A stretch of 6,631 bases of DNA, taken from NCBI GenBank assembly GCA_023433985.1, contig JAEYTN010000240.1, positions 1 through 6,631 on the forward strand, given 5' to 3'. Below, piece after piece: positions 1-5,511 of the stretch (positions are counted from its first letter, which is position 1; the number at the start of each line of letters is the position of its first letter). The notes under the pieces are model-generated. The model worked only from the letters and a program-made list of their open reading frames with translations. It did no database searches and was not told the DNA's origin. Origin of the DNA: Pseudomonadota bacterium (GTDB taxonomy: Bacteria; Pseudomonadota; Alphaproteobacteria; Rhizobiales; Devosiaceae). A program made the translations under genes and the position numbers.

Positions 1-876
1 CGCGACCTGATGCGCACCACCTACGACGGCAAGGGCTTCGTCTCGGTGCTCGCCGCCGACGAGCTGATGCGGGCGCCGCGGCTCTATGCGACCTTCCTGC
101 TGTGGCTCCTGAGCGAGCTGTTCGAGGTGCTGCCGGAAGTGGGCGACGCCGACAAGCCCAAGCTCGTGTTCTTCTTCGACGAGGCGCACCTGCTGTTCGA
201 CGACGCCCCCAAGGCGCTGGTCGACAAGGTGGAACAGGTGGTGAAGCTGGTGCGCTCGAAGGGTGTCGGCGTCTATTTCGTGACGCAGAACCCCGCCGAC
301 GTGCCCGACGCCGTTCTGGCGCAGTTGGGCAACCGGGTGCAGCACGCGCTGCGCGCCTATACGCCCAAGGAGCAGAAGGCGGTGCGGGTGGCGGCGGAAT
401 CGTTCCGGCCAAACCCGGAATTCTCGACCGCCGAGGTGATCACCCAGATGGGCGTGGGCGAGGCGCTGGTTTCGGTGCTCGAGGACAAGGGCATTCCCTC
501 GATCGTCGGGCGCACCCTGATCCGGCCGCCCTCGGGCAAGGTGGGGCCGGTATCGCCGGAAGAACGGCGGGCGCTGATCGCGGGCTCGCCGGTGGCGGGG
601 CAGTATGACCAGGTGATCGACCGCGAGTCGGCGTTCGAGGTCCTGCAGAAGAAGGCTAGCGCCGCGCAGCAGGAAGCGGCGGCGCAGAAGCAGGCCGAGA
701 TGGCCAACAAGCAGCGCGAGGCGGAGGAGCGCGCCGAACAAGCCCCCGTGCCGCGCCGCTCGACCCGGGCCTCGCCGATGGAAGCGGCGATGACCTCGCT
801 GGCCCGTTCGGCGGCCAACAGCCTGGGCAGGGCGCTGGTGCGCGGCATCCTGGGGAGCCTCACCCGTGGCCGCTAG
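1..876 (+). CDS. HerA-like ATPase, DUF853 (YjgR-type) family, 3' part
   Basis: This is the C-terminal part (about 291 residues) of a HerA/FtsK-superfamily P-loop ATPase of the DUF853/YjgR group. The frame is open at the left edge, so the start and the Walker A half lie outside the window; the first in-window ATG (position 10) is not a real start. Counting from that ATG, the Walker B strand [10 protein letters not shown] is at about residues 51-60 with acidic pair D57-E58. It is followed by a sensor-like strand ending in TQNP (about 92-95) and by [17 protein letters not shown], which is typical of the family. Residues about 210-245 are rich in Ala, Gln and Glu and look like a charged helix or coiled coil, followed by a basic C-terminus. 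HerA relatives are hexameric ATPases that translocate DNA or act with nucleases; the YjgR branch has no settled role. The end overlaps the next gene by 11 bp, suggesting translational coupling. Confidence 0.9.
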   Translation, partial: RDLMRTTYDGKGFVSVLAADELMRAPRLYATFLLWLLSELFEVLPEVGDADKPKLVFFFDEAHLLFDDAPKALVDKVEQVVKLVRSKGVGVYFVTQNPADVPDAVLAQLGNRVQHALRAYTPKEQKAVRVAAESFRPNPEFSTAEVITQMGVGEALVSVLEDKGIPSIVGRTLIRPPSGKVGPVSPEERRALIAGSPVAGQYDQVIDRESAFEVLQKKASAAQQEAAAQKQAEMANKQREAEERAEQAPVPRRSTRASPMEAAMTSLARSAANSLGRALVRGILGSLTRGR

Positions 877-1423
877 CCCACGGCCGACCATTGCCGTCTT
901 CGCTTCCGACAAGGGGCCGGGCGACGCCGAGCGCGCGCCGCTGATGTCGGAGGCCGGTACCATCCTGGCGCGGCACGGGGCACGCATCGTTTGTCTCGCC
1001 GATGGCGCGCTCGAGGCCATCCCGCTGATCACCGCGGCGCGCGCGGCAGGCGGCGAGGTGCTGCTGCTGGTGGACGACGGGTTTGCGGCGCCGCCCGCGC
1101 TGGCCGATGTGCCGATGGAGCGGATTGACGACCCCGAGGCTCGGCTGAAGCGCATGGGCGAGCTGGCGCAGGTCTTCGTGGGGCTGCCGGGCTCGGTGGC
1201 TTCGGCGGCGGCGCTTTACCGGACCTGGGCGCGGGCAGGGGCGGGCGCAGGCGGCAAGCCGGTGGTGCTGCTCAACAAGAACCGGGCCTTCGAGGTGATG
1301 CGCGGCATGGCCGCCGACATCCTGAGCCACTCGGTGCCGCATGCCGACCGGCTGGTGGTGTTCACCGACAATGTCGAGGACCTGTGGAACAAGGTGAGCT
1401 GGGCGCTCGGCGTCCGGACGTGA
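866..1423 (+). CDS. LOG-like Rossmann-fold protein with degenerate active site
   Basis: This 185-residue protein resembles the LOG / 'lysine decarboxylase-like' family, whose active members are nucleoside 5'-monophosphate phosphoribohydrolases. A first strand (TIAVFAS, 8-14), a helix, a second strand (ARIVCLADG, 39-47), [19 protein letters not shown] (55-73) and KPVVLLN (131-137) follow the family order, and the length fits. The signature PGGxGTxxE is instead PGSVASAAA (108-116): the second Gly is Ser, Gly-Thr is Ala-Ser and the catalytic Glu is Ala. An Arg matching the upstream family Arg is kept (R93) but its neighbouring Lys is not. I infer a nucleotide-binding or structural role, probably without hydrolase activity. 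The GTG start at 866 is chosen because GGGGAG (852-857) precedes it by 8 nt; the next ATG is at residue 27. The overlap with the ATPase gene suggests one operon. The family assignment is by motif layout only. Confidence 0.8.
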   Translation: MAASPRPTIAVFASDKGPGDAERAPLMSEAGTILARHGARIVCLADGALEAIPLITAARAAGGEVLLLVDDGFAAPPALADVPMERIDDPEARLKRMGELAQVFVGLPGSVASAAALYRTWARAGAGAGGKPVVLLNKNRAFEVMRGMAADILSHSVPHADRLVVFTDNVEDLWNKVSWALGVRT

Positions 1424-1430
1424 GGCTCAC
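1394..1430. terminator. Possible bidirectional hairpin between convergent genes
   Basis: GTGAGC (1394-1399) and GCTCAC (1425-1430) form a 6-bp inverted repeat around a 25-nt loop that contains a perfect 10-bp palindrome, CGTCCGGACG (1411-1420). It covers both stop codons of the LOG-like and AraC genes, which are only 3 bp apart. There is no T-tract on either side. It could slow transcription from both sides, but chance in GC-rich DNA is a real alternative. Confidence 0.22.
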
Positions 1431-2320
1431 GCGGCGGTGGCGACCTCTGCCCGCGCGGAGCGTATGTCGCGGGCCGGCGGCTGGCCGAAGAAGCGGCCGT
1501 ATTCGCGGGTGAACTGCGTGACGCTTTCATAGCCCACGGCATAGGCGGCGTTGCTGATCGGGGCGCCTTCGGTCAGCATCAGGCGGCGCGCCTCGATCAG
1601 CCGAAGCTGCTTCTGGAACTGCAGCGGCGTCAGCGAGGTGATGGCGCGGAAGTGCTCGTGGAACGCCGAGGCGCCCATGCCCGCAGCCCGCGCCAGGGCG
1701 TCGACCCGCAATGCTGCGCTGAACTGCTCGCGGATCAGCGCCACGGCGCGTCCGATCCGCTGGGCGTGACTGTCGGTGATGCCGAGGCTGCGGATGGCGC
1801 CGCCGTGACGGCCCGAGAGAAGCCAGAAGTGCAGTTCGCGCAGCAACTGTGCCTGTAGCACGCGCAGCTGTGCCGGCCGGTCGACCAGCCGCATCAGCCG
1901 CAGGGCGGCGTCGGCCACTTCCCGCTCGGTCGGATCGACGCTGACCGGTTGCCCGGCGGCGTAGGGAGCCGAGCCGATCTCCTGCGCGAGGTCGGCGACC
2001 AGCGACTGGTCGAGATCGAGCACGAGCGAAAAGTAGGGCGCGGCGGGGCTGGCCTGGATGATCTGGCTCACCGTCGGCACATCCGCAGTTATGAGCAAGG
2101 AATCGCCGGCGCCGAACTCGAACGTCCGGCTGCCCATGGTGACCCGCTTCCGACCCTGCAGCACCAGCGCCACGAGCGGGCGATTGATGGCGTATTGCAG
2201 CTGGCCGGGGACCGTTTCGCGGACCACGGTGAGGCCGGGCACCGGCGTGCGCGCGACGCCGGCTGCGTCGGCGTAGGTCGCAGCGTAGTGGCGGGCGGCA
2301 TCGAGGAGCGTGGTTTCCAT
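1427..2320 (-). CDS. AraC-family transcriptional regulator (AraC_N + HTH)
   Basis: This 297-residue DNA-binding regulator has an N-terminal AraC_N-type sensing domain (about 28-170; FEFGAGDSLLITADVP at 67-82) and a C-terminal AraC/XylS DNA-binding domain (about 190-288). The two helix-turn-helix units are visible: VDALARAAGMGASAFHEHF (about 206-224) and ISNAAYAVGYESVTQFTREY (255-274), followed by the family ending FFGQPP (277-282). The frame stays open to a TTG-like start at 2464, but the ATG at 2320 is preferred because it begins a normal AraC_N domain and the extra 48 residues look non-native. No Shine-Dalgarno precedes this ATG. A promoter candidate lies so close that the message may be leaderless. 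It is divergent from an SDR gene, the common layout for this regulator class with its target, so I infer it controls that gene and possibly itself. The ligand cannot be read from the sequence. Confidence 0.92.
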   Translation of the reverse strand: METTLLDAARHYAATYADAAGVARTPVPGLTVVRETVPGQLQYAINRPLVALVLQGRKRVTMGSRTFEFGAGDSLLITADVPTVSQIIQASPAAPYFSLVLDLDQSLVADLAQEIGSAPYAAGQPVSVDPTEREVADAALRLMRLVDRPAQLRVLQAQLLRELHFWLLSGRHGGAIRSLGITDSHAQRIGRAVALIREQFSAALRVDALARAAGMGASAFHEHFRAITSLTPLQFQKQLRLIEARRLMLTEGAPISNAAYAVGYESVTQFTREYGRFFGQPPARDIRSARAEVATAA

Positions 2321-2327
2321 GACGGGG

Positions 2328-2356
2328 AAGCTATGCGCCCGCGCGAGGCAACGCAA
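2328..2356 (-). promoter_or_regulatory. Candidate promoter of the AraC-family gene (leaderless)
   Basis: Reading the minus strand, TTGCGT (2356-2351) and TAGCTT (2333-2328) are separated by 17 nt. The -10 candidate ends 7 nt before the ATG at 2320, which would place the transcription start on or next to the start codon. This agrees with the absence of a Shine-Dalgarno. The match to consensus is only moderate. Confidence 0.35.
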
Positions 2357-2419
2357 GCACGGCGGAGGATTGGGCAAGAACTGGCGAGCATCGGGCAACT
2401 CCGCGGAGGTGTTGGGAAC
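2353..2419 (+). promoter_or_regulatory. 21-bp phased operator-like repeats between araC-type gene and SDR
   Basis: TTGGGCAA (2370-2377), TCGGGCAA (2391-2398) and TTGGGAAC (2412-2419) begin exactly 21 bp apart. A fourth, weaker copy keeps GCAAG in the same phase (2353-2357, one period before GCAAG at 2374-2378). Twenty-one bp is two helical turns, so all units face the same side of the DNA. The direct-repeat spacing of AraC half-sites at araI1/araI2 is also 21 bp. The leftmost unit overlaps the -35 candidate of the regulator gene; the rightmost is 44 bp from the SDR start, where an activator site would be expected. I infer binding sites for the adjacent regulator, allowing autoregulation and SDR activation. 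Confidence 0.5.
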
Positions 2420-2450
2420 GATGGTGGCGGCGCGGAAAACGCGAACCCAG

Positions 2451-2456
2451 AAGGAG
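2451..2456 (+). promoter_or_regulatory. Strong ribosome binding site of the SDR gene
   Basis: AAGGAG lies 7 nt before the ATG at 2464 and fixes that start. It contrasts with the divergent regulator gene, which has no visible Shine-Dalgarno. Confidence 0.8.
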
Positions 2457-2463
2457 ACCTCCA

Positions 2464-3219
2464 ATGAGCACCATTTCCATCGTCACGGGCGGCAGCCGCG
2501 GCCTCGGCCGCAACACCGCGATCAGCATCGCCCGGCACGGCGGCGACGTGATCCTGACCTATCGCGGCGGCCTCGAAGGCGCCCAGTCGGCCGTGGCCGA
2601 GATCGAGGCGCTGGGGCGCAAGGCCGTGGCGCTGCAGCTCGACGTTGCCGACATCTCGCAGTTTCCCGCCTTCGCCGACCAGGTTCGCGACACGCTGCGG
2701 ACCGTGTGGGGCCGGGACACCTTCGACCACCTGGTAAACAATGCCGGGCACGGCGAGATGGCCGGCATCGCCGAAACCACCGAGGCGCAGTTCGACGCGC
2801 TGTTCAACGTGCACGTCAAGGGCGTGTTCTTCCTCACCCAGGCGCTGCTGCCCTTGCTCGCCGATGGCGGCCGCATCGTGAACTTCTCCTCGGGGCTGAC
2901 CCGGGTATCCTATCCGGGGTTCTCCGCCTACTCGGCGGCCAAGGGCGCGGTGGAGATCCTGACGCTCTACATGGCCAAGGAACTGGGGAGCCGCGGCATC
3001 ACCGCCAACACCGTCGCGCCCGGGGCCATTGCGACGGACTTCCTCGGCGGCGCCGTGCGCGATACGCCGGCCTACAACGATGCCTTCGCCTCGATCATCG
3101 CGCTGGGGCGGGTTGGGCTGCCCGACGATGTCGGGCCGGCGGTCGCCAGCCTGCTCGAGCCGGACAATCACTGGATCACGGCGCAGCGCATCGAAGTGTC
3201 GGGCGGGCAGAACATCTGA
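2464..3219 (+). CDS. Classical short-chain dehydrogenase/reductase (SDR)
   Basis: This cytoplasmic NAD(P)-dependent oxidoreductase has 251 residues, the normal size of a classical SDR. The cofactor motif TGGSRGLG is at 8-15, NNAG at 92-95, the active-site Asn in FNVHVKG at N115, the catalytic Ser in FSSG (S142 or S143) and the catalytic YSAAK at 156-160 (Tyr156, Lys160), followed by PG at 186-187. All key residues are present, so it should be active. Arg12 in the Gly-rich loop and Arg34 after the second strand favour NADP(H), which is an inference. The substrate cannot be assigned; similar proteins are often labelled 3-oxoacyl-ACP reductase-like without proof. The gene is divergent from an AraC-family regulator, which probably controls it through the phased repeats upstream. 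Its promoter has no clear -10/-35 pair, consistent with dependence on an activator. Confidence 0.93.
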   Translation: MSTISIVTGGSRGLGRNTAISIARHGGDVILTYRGGLEGAQSAVAEIEALGRKAVALQLDVADISQFPAFADQVRDTLRTVWGRDTFDHLVNNAGHGEMAGIAETTEAQFDALFNVHVKGVFFLTQALLPLLADGGRIVNFSSGLTRVSYPGFSAYSAAKGAVEILTLYMAKELGSRGITANTVAPGAIATDFLGGAVRDTPAYNDAFASIIALGRVGLPDDVGPAVASLLEPDNHWITAQRIEVSGGQNI

Positions 3220-3237
3220 CCCGTCCGGCCGCCGGTC

Positions 3238-3259
3238 GCGCCCCGCTTCGGCGGGGTGC
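3238..3259. terminator. UUCG-loop hairpin between convergent genes
   Basis: CCCCGC (3241-3246), loop TTCG (3247-3250) and GCGGGG (3251-3256) form a perfect 6-bp stem. It extends to 9 bp with GCG/TGC through one G-T pair. The C(UUCG)G tetraloop is exceptionally stable on the plus-strand RNA. It begins 19 nt after the SDR stop, and its other end is 5 nt after the protease stop, so it could serve both transcripts. There is no T-tract, so efficiency as an intrinsic terminator is uncertain. Confidence 0.55.
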
Positions 3260-3264
3260 TCGCC

Positions 3265-3999
3265 TTAGGGTGGCGCCGACCGGAGCCAGCCGGCGAACGC
3301 CAAGACGCCGTAGATCGAGATCAGCACGACGGCCATGTGCGGCAGCAGCACCGACGCCGAGCCCTCCGCCGTGAGGAAGAGCATGATCGGCGCGTTGGAA
3401 CTGGTGTGGAGGATAGCCGGGCCGGCGAGCGAGCGGCCGCCCGTCTCGTAGATGAAGGCCAGCGGAAAGGCGAGGAACAGCGCCAGTAGCATCGCGGCGC
3501 CGCCCGCGACGGGGCCGATAGTGAACACCAGGTAGGCATGCTGCAGGGCGAAGATGGCCGCCGAGATCGCCGCGGCGCGGGCGAAGCTGTGCTCCTCTCG
3601 CAGGTGCCCGAAGATGAAAGCGCGGTGGATGACTTCCTCGGCGAGGCCGTTGACCAGCACCACGCCGAGCAGCACGGCGGCCCATTGCGGGTTGAGGGCC
3701 ACGGGGATGCCGGCGATTGCGCCATAGGCCGGCAGGAACAGCCACATCGGCAGGCTGACGAGCAGGGCGACGAGGACGGCGCGCGGACGCGGCGGTACCA
3801 GACCCAGGGCGACCGCGATCCGCGCCGCGCCTGGACCGAAAAGCAGGTACTCGGCGACGGCGATGCCACCGACACCCCAGGCGAAGAGGATGACCTGCCG
3901 GGGGAGCAGCGGAAAATCGGGCGGGATGAAGAAGGCGGCGGCGACGAGCACCGCGATGACTGGGAGGGCGCCGACGATTACCTTTGTTGCGAGCGGCAT
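3265..3999 (-). CDS. CPBP-family intramembrane metalloprotease (CAAX protease-like)
   Basis: This 244-residue polytopic membrane protein belongs to the CPBP/Abi family (PF02517-type), related to the Rce1 CAAX prenyl endopeptidase. The three conserved motifs are intact and in order: EExxxR as EEVIHR (121-126), FxxxH as FALQH (150-154) and HxxxN as HTSSN (198-202). These supply the catalytic Glu and the metal-site residues. About six to eight hydrophobic stretches are visible (around 5-25, 36-55, 74-90, 106-120, 142-160, 165-184, 205-238), so the active site lies within the inner membrane. Bacteria lack CAAX prenylation; family members act in bacteriocin immunity, regulated proteolysis or unknown roles, and the substrate here is unknown. 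The ATG at 3999 is the only plausible start because an in-frame TAA lies shortly upstream; GGGGGAGG sits unusually close to it (2 nt). It lies 56 bp downstream of the receiver-protein gene on the same strand and may be co-transcribed. Confidence 0.92.
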   Translation of the reverse strand: MPLATKVIVGALPVIAVLVAAAFFIPPDFPLLPRQVILFAWGVGGIAVAEYLLFGPGAARIAVALGLVPPRPRAVLVALLVSLPMWLFLPAYGAIAGIPVALNPQWAAVLLGVVLVNGLAEEVIHRAFIFGHLREEHSFARAAAISAAIFALQHAYLVFTIGPVAGGAAMLLALFLAFPLAFIYETGGRSLAGPAILHTSSNAPIMLFLTAEGSASVLLPHMAVVLISIYGVLAFAGWLRSAPP

Positions 4000-4029
4000 C
4001 GCCTCCCCCGAGGGCGACGGTTACGGTCT

Positions 4030-4047
4030 GCCGCCGCTTCAGGCGGC
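4030..4047 (-). terminator. Weak hairpin between receiver and protease genes
   Basis: GCCGCC (4030-4035) and GGCGGC (4042-4047) form a 6-bp stem with a 6-nt loop in the 56-bp gap after the receiver gene's stop. No T-tract follows on the minus strand. It may be an attenuating hairpin or only GC-rich chance, so co-transcription of the two genes is not excluded. Confidence 0.2.
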
Positions 4048-4055
4048 CGGGACGA

Positions 4056-4571
4056 TCAATGCTGCGGCAGCGGGCGCTCGCGCGTCCAGAGCGGGATGAC
4101 GTTGCTGCCGGCGAACTCGCGGGCGGGTGCCGGCTTCGGCGCCAGGCGGCGGAGCGTGTGGTGGATCGATTCCCGCACCGGCGCGCGCTGGCGGAGGCGC
4201 GACTGCACGCGCTCCAGCAGGTATCTTGGCGACATCGGCTTGACGACCACTTCGTCGATGCCGGCCTTGAGGCAGAGGTTCTTGGTCTCGGGCGTGACCG
4301 ACGAGGCGAGCGCGATGACCTGGAAGGCGGGGTTCTCGATGCCCGGATCGTCGCGCAGGTCGCGCGTGACGAGATCGGCACGGGCGTTCTCGGCGTCGAA
4401 ATCGGTGACCACGAGGTCAACCGGCGCGAGGCGCATGTAGATCTGCAGCGCGAGCTCGGACTCGAAGGGGCGCACGCGGAAGCTCGGCACCGAGGCGAGC
4501 ACCATCGACAGGATCGAGCTCAGCGCCGGATTGGCGACGAGGACGGCGATGGTCTTGAACGGCTCGGCCAA
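4056..4571 (-). CDS. Stand-alone response-regulator receiver protein, atypical acidic pocket
   Basis: This 171-residue cytoplasmic protein carries one CheY-like receiver domain (about 6-128) and a basic, Pro/Arg-rich tail (133-171) with no recognisable output domain. The probable phospho-acceptor is Asp57 in DLVVTDFD, the switch Ser is S90 or S91 in ALASSV, and the conserved Lys is K111 in VVKP. The acidic pair after the first strand, which normally helps bind magnesium, is Ala13-Asn14 (VLVANP), so phosphorylation may be weak or absent. Two start codons are possible, both TTG. I chose 4571 because GGAG (4582-4579) lies 7 nt upstream and the protein then begins just before the first strand. 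The alternative at 4595 adds 8 residues, has no clear ribosome site, and cannot extend further because of an in-frame TAA. No histidine kinase lies nearby. The downstream membrane protease gene may share its transcript. Confidence 0.85.
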   Translation of the reverse strand: MAEPFKTIAVLVANPALSSILSMVLASVPSFRVRPFESELALQIYMRLAPVDLVVTDFDAENARADLVTRDLRDDPGIENPAFQVIALASSVTPETKNLCLKAGIDEVVVKPMSPRYLLERVQSRLRQRAPVRESIHHTLRRLAPKPAPAREFAGSNVIPLWTRERPLPQH

Positions 4572-4623
4572 GGCGGCGCTCCAGTGGTTAACCAAGCGTT
4601 ACCACTTACTTGCGCCAAGCAGA

Positions 4624-4651
4624 AGGCCCGGTGTCGCGAAACACCGGGCCT
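4624..4651 (-). terminator. Intrinsic terminator of sodB
   Basis: A perfect 11-bp stem (4624-4634 with 4641-4651) around a 6-nt loop starts 27 nt after the sodB stop codon on the minus strand. A loosely T-rich stretch (TTCTGCTTGG) follows. Its position between sodB and the receiver gene, and its stem strength, make it a good terminator that separates the two units. Confidence 0.75.
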
Positions 4652-4678
4652 AGCTCATGCTATCGGGCTTGCCGAAGC

Positions 4679-5278
4679 CTAGCGGGCTTCGTTGTAGAGC
4701 TTCTCGACGTATTCCCAGTTGATCAGGTTGTCGACGAAGGCCTCGAGGTATTTCGGGCGGGCATTGCGGTAGTCGATGTAGTAGGAGTGCTCCCACACGT
4801 CGACGCCGAGGATCGGCTTGGCGCCCTGGACCAGCGGCGACTCGCCGTTCGGCGTCTTGGAGATGACGAGCTTGCCATCCTTCACCGCGACCCAGGCCCA
4901 GCCGGAGCCGAACTGCGTGGTGCCGGCGGCGATGAAATCGGTGCGGAACTTGTCGTAGCCGCCCAGATCGGAATCGATGGCGGCCTGCAGCGCGCCCGGG
5001 ATCGACTTGCCGCCGCCATTGGGCTTCAGCCAGTTCCAGAAGTGCAGGTGGTTGTAGTGCTGGCCGGCATTGTTGAAGAGGCCTTGGTTCTTGCCGTAGC
5101 TCTCCTTGACGATCTCTTCGAGGCTTTTGCCCTCGAGGCCAGAGTCCTTCAGCAGGTTGTTGCCGTTGGTGACATAGGCCTGGTGGTGCTTGTCGTGGTG
5201 GAACTCGAGCGTTTCCTTCGACATGTACGGGCCGAGGGCGTCGTAGGCGTAGGGCAGGGCGGGGAGTTCGAAAGCCAT
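4679..5278 (-). CDS. sodB: Superoxide dismutase, Fe/Mn family (Fe-type signature)
   Basis: This enzyme converts superoxide to oxygen and hydrogen peroxide. It has 199 residues, full length for the family. The four metal ligands are visible: His27 (EFHHDKHH), His77 (QHYNHLHFW), Asp160 and His164 (DVWEHSYYIDYRN). Gln73, four residues before the second His ligand, matches the outer-sphere Gln of Fe-type enzymes; Mn-type enzymes usually have Gly there. Alphaproteobacterial members with this sequence type can be cambialistic, so the metal used in vivo is uncertain. No signal peptide is present, so it is cytoplasmic. The start is fixed by AGGAGG 8 nt upstream. It has its own promoter candidate and terminator, so it is probably a single-gene unit. 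The peptidase remnant just upstream suggests an oligopeptidase B-like gene once directly preceded it. Confidence 0.97.
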   Translation of the reverse strand: MAFELPALPYAYDALGPYMSKETLEFHHDKHHQAYVTNGNNLLKDSGLEGKSLEEIVKESYGKNQGLFNNAGQHYNHLHFWNWLKPNGGGKSIPGALQAAIDSDLGGYDKFRTDFIAAGTTQFGSGWAWVAVKDGKLVISKTPNGESPLVQGAKPILGVDVWEHSYYIDYRNARPKYLEAFVDNLINWEYVEKLYNEAR

Positions 5279-5286
5279 TCTGGATG

Positions 5287-5292
5287 CCTCCT
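5287..5292 (-). promoter_or_regulatory. Near-perfect ribosome binding site of sodB
   Basis: The minus strand reads AGGAGG, then 8 nt, then the ATG at 5278. This is the strongest Shine-Dalgarno in the window, consistent with an abundant protein. Confidence 0.85.
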
Positions 5293-5331
5293 GAGGGATG
5301 GTCTTGAATAGGTTGGCCGCTGGGCTAAGCC

Positions 5332-5360
5332 GATATAGGCCCTTTGCCTTTCCGCGCCAA
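5332..5360 (-). promoter_or_regulatory. Candidate sodB promoter
   Basis: On the minus strand, TTGGCG (5360-5355) and TATATC (5337-5332) are separated by exactly 17 nt. The overlapping CTATAT matches the usual alphaproteobacterial -10. The start of transcription would fall about 45 nt before the sodB ATG. No operator for a metal or redox regulator is obvious. Confidence 0.5.
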
Positions 5361-5377
5361 TGAGGGCTTTGGAAGGA

Positions 5378-5440
5378 TTATGCCAATCCCATGCACCTGA
5401 GCGCAAAGGCATGGCTCGTCCCCTGGCGCAGGGCACCCTC
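5378..5440 (-). pseudogene. Remnant of an oligopeptidase B-like gene 3' end
   Basis: Read on the minus strand, this stretch ends in SHAFALRCMGLA followed by TAA at 5380-5378. The intact peptidase gene at the right edge has SYAFALECMGLA at the matching place. Upstream, ALRQG aligns with the peptidase's ALKET after a one-codon gap that keeps the frame; beyond about 5440 the similarity is lost. There is no start or other gene content, so this is a 3'-terminal fragment of about 20 codons. It probably marks the original end of the peptidase gene before the methyltransferase segment was inserted. A tandem duplication followed by decay is an alternative. Confidence 0.55.
5382..5417. repeat. Direct repeat, left copy (peptidase 3' end)
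   Basis: These 36 bp match 6261-6296 in the same orientation at 29 of 36 positions, including the uninterrupted 12-mer GAGCGCAAAGGC (5399-5410). Six of the seven differences are transitions. The two copies bracket the methyltransferase gene. Confidence 0.65.
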
Positions 5441-5458
5441 GCGCGCTTGAGGAGAACG

Positions 5459-5488
5459 TTGACTCCTTGCAAGGCTGAAGCAAGAAAT
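5459..5488 (+). promoter_or_regulatory. Possible methyltransferase promoter with palindrome
   Basis: TTGACT (5459-5464) is a good -35 match. A perfect 10-bp palindrome, CCTTGCAAGG (5465-5474), follows at once, where a repressor could act. The -10 is poor (AGAAAT at 5483-5488 with 18-nt spacing), so the promoter call is weak. Confidence 0.25.
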
Positions 5489-5500
5489 ACTGTCACGCAT

Positions 5501-5506
5501 GGAGGG
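5501..5506 (+). promoter_or_regulatory. Ribosome binding site of the methyltransferase gene
   Basis: GGAGGG lies 5 nt before the ATG at 5512 and supports that start; no other in-frame start in the neighbourhood has comparable support. Confidence 0.7.
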
Positions 5507-5511
5507 ATTGC

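Noticed and set aside
2321..2464. N-terminal extension of the AraC regulator to 345 residues
   Set aside because: The extra 48 residues cover the whole promoter region and phased repeats, and the family domain starts just after the internal ATG at 2320.
2089..3171. Long minus-strand open frame (360 codons) antisense to the SDR gene
   Set aside because: It overlaps a clear SDR gene and the AraC gene's 5' half, has repetitive Arg/Gly/Ala composition with no domain, and is the usual antisense shadow in GC-rich DNA.
2310..3374. Plus-strand open frame of 354 codons over the SDR gene
   Set aside because: It is a +1/-1 shadow of the SDR gene; composition is Arg/Pro/Gly-rich and the true frame carries every SDR motif.
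3176..4420. Minus-strand open frame of 414 codons across the protease and receiver genes
   Set aside because: It runs in a shifted frame over two well-supported genes, is rich in Arg/Pro/Ser and has no recognisable motif.
4610..5311. Plus-strand open frame of 233 codons antisense to sodB
   Set aside because: sodB on the other strand is unambiguous; the Val/Leu/Gly-rich product is a typical complement of a strongly biased gene.
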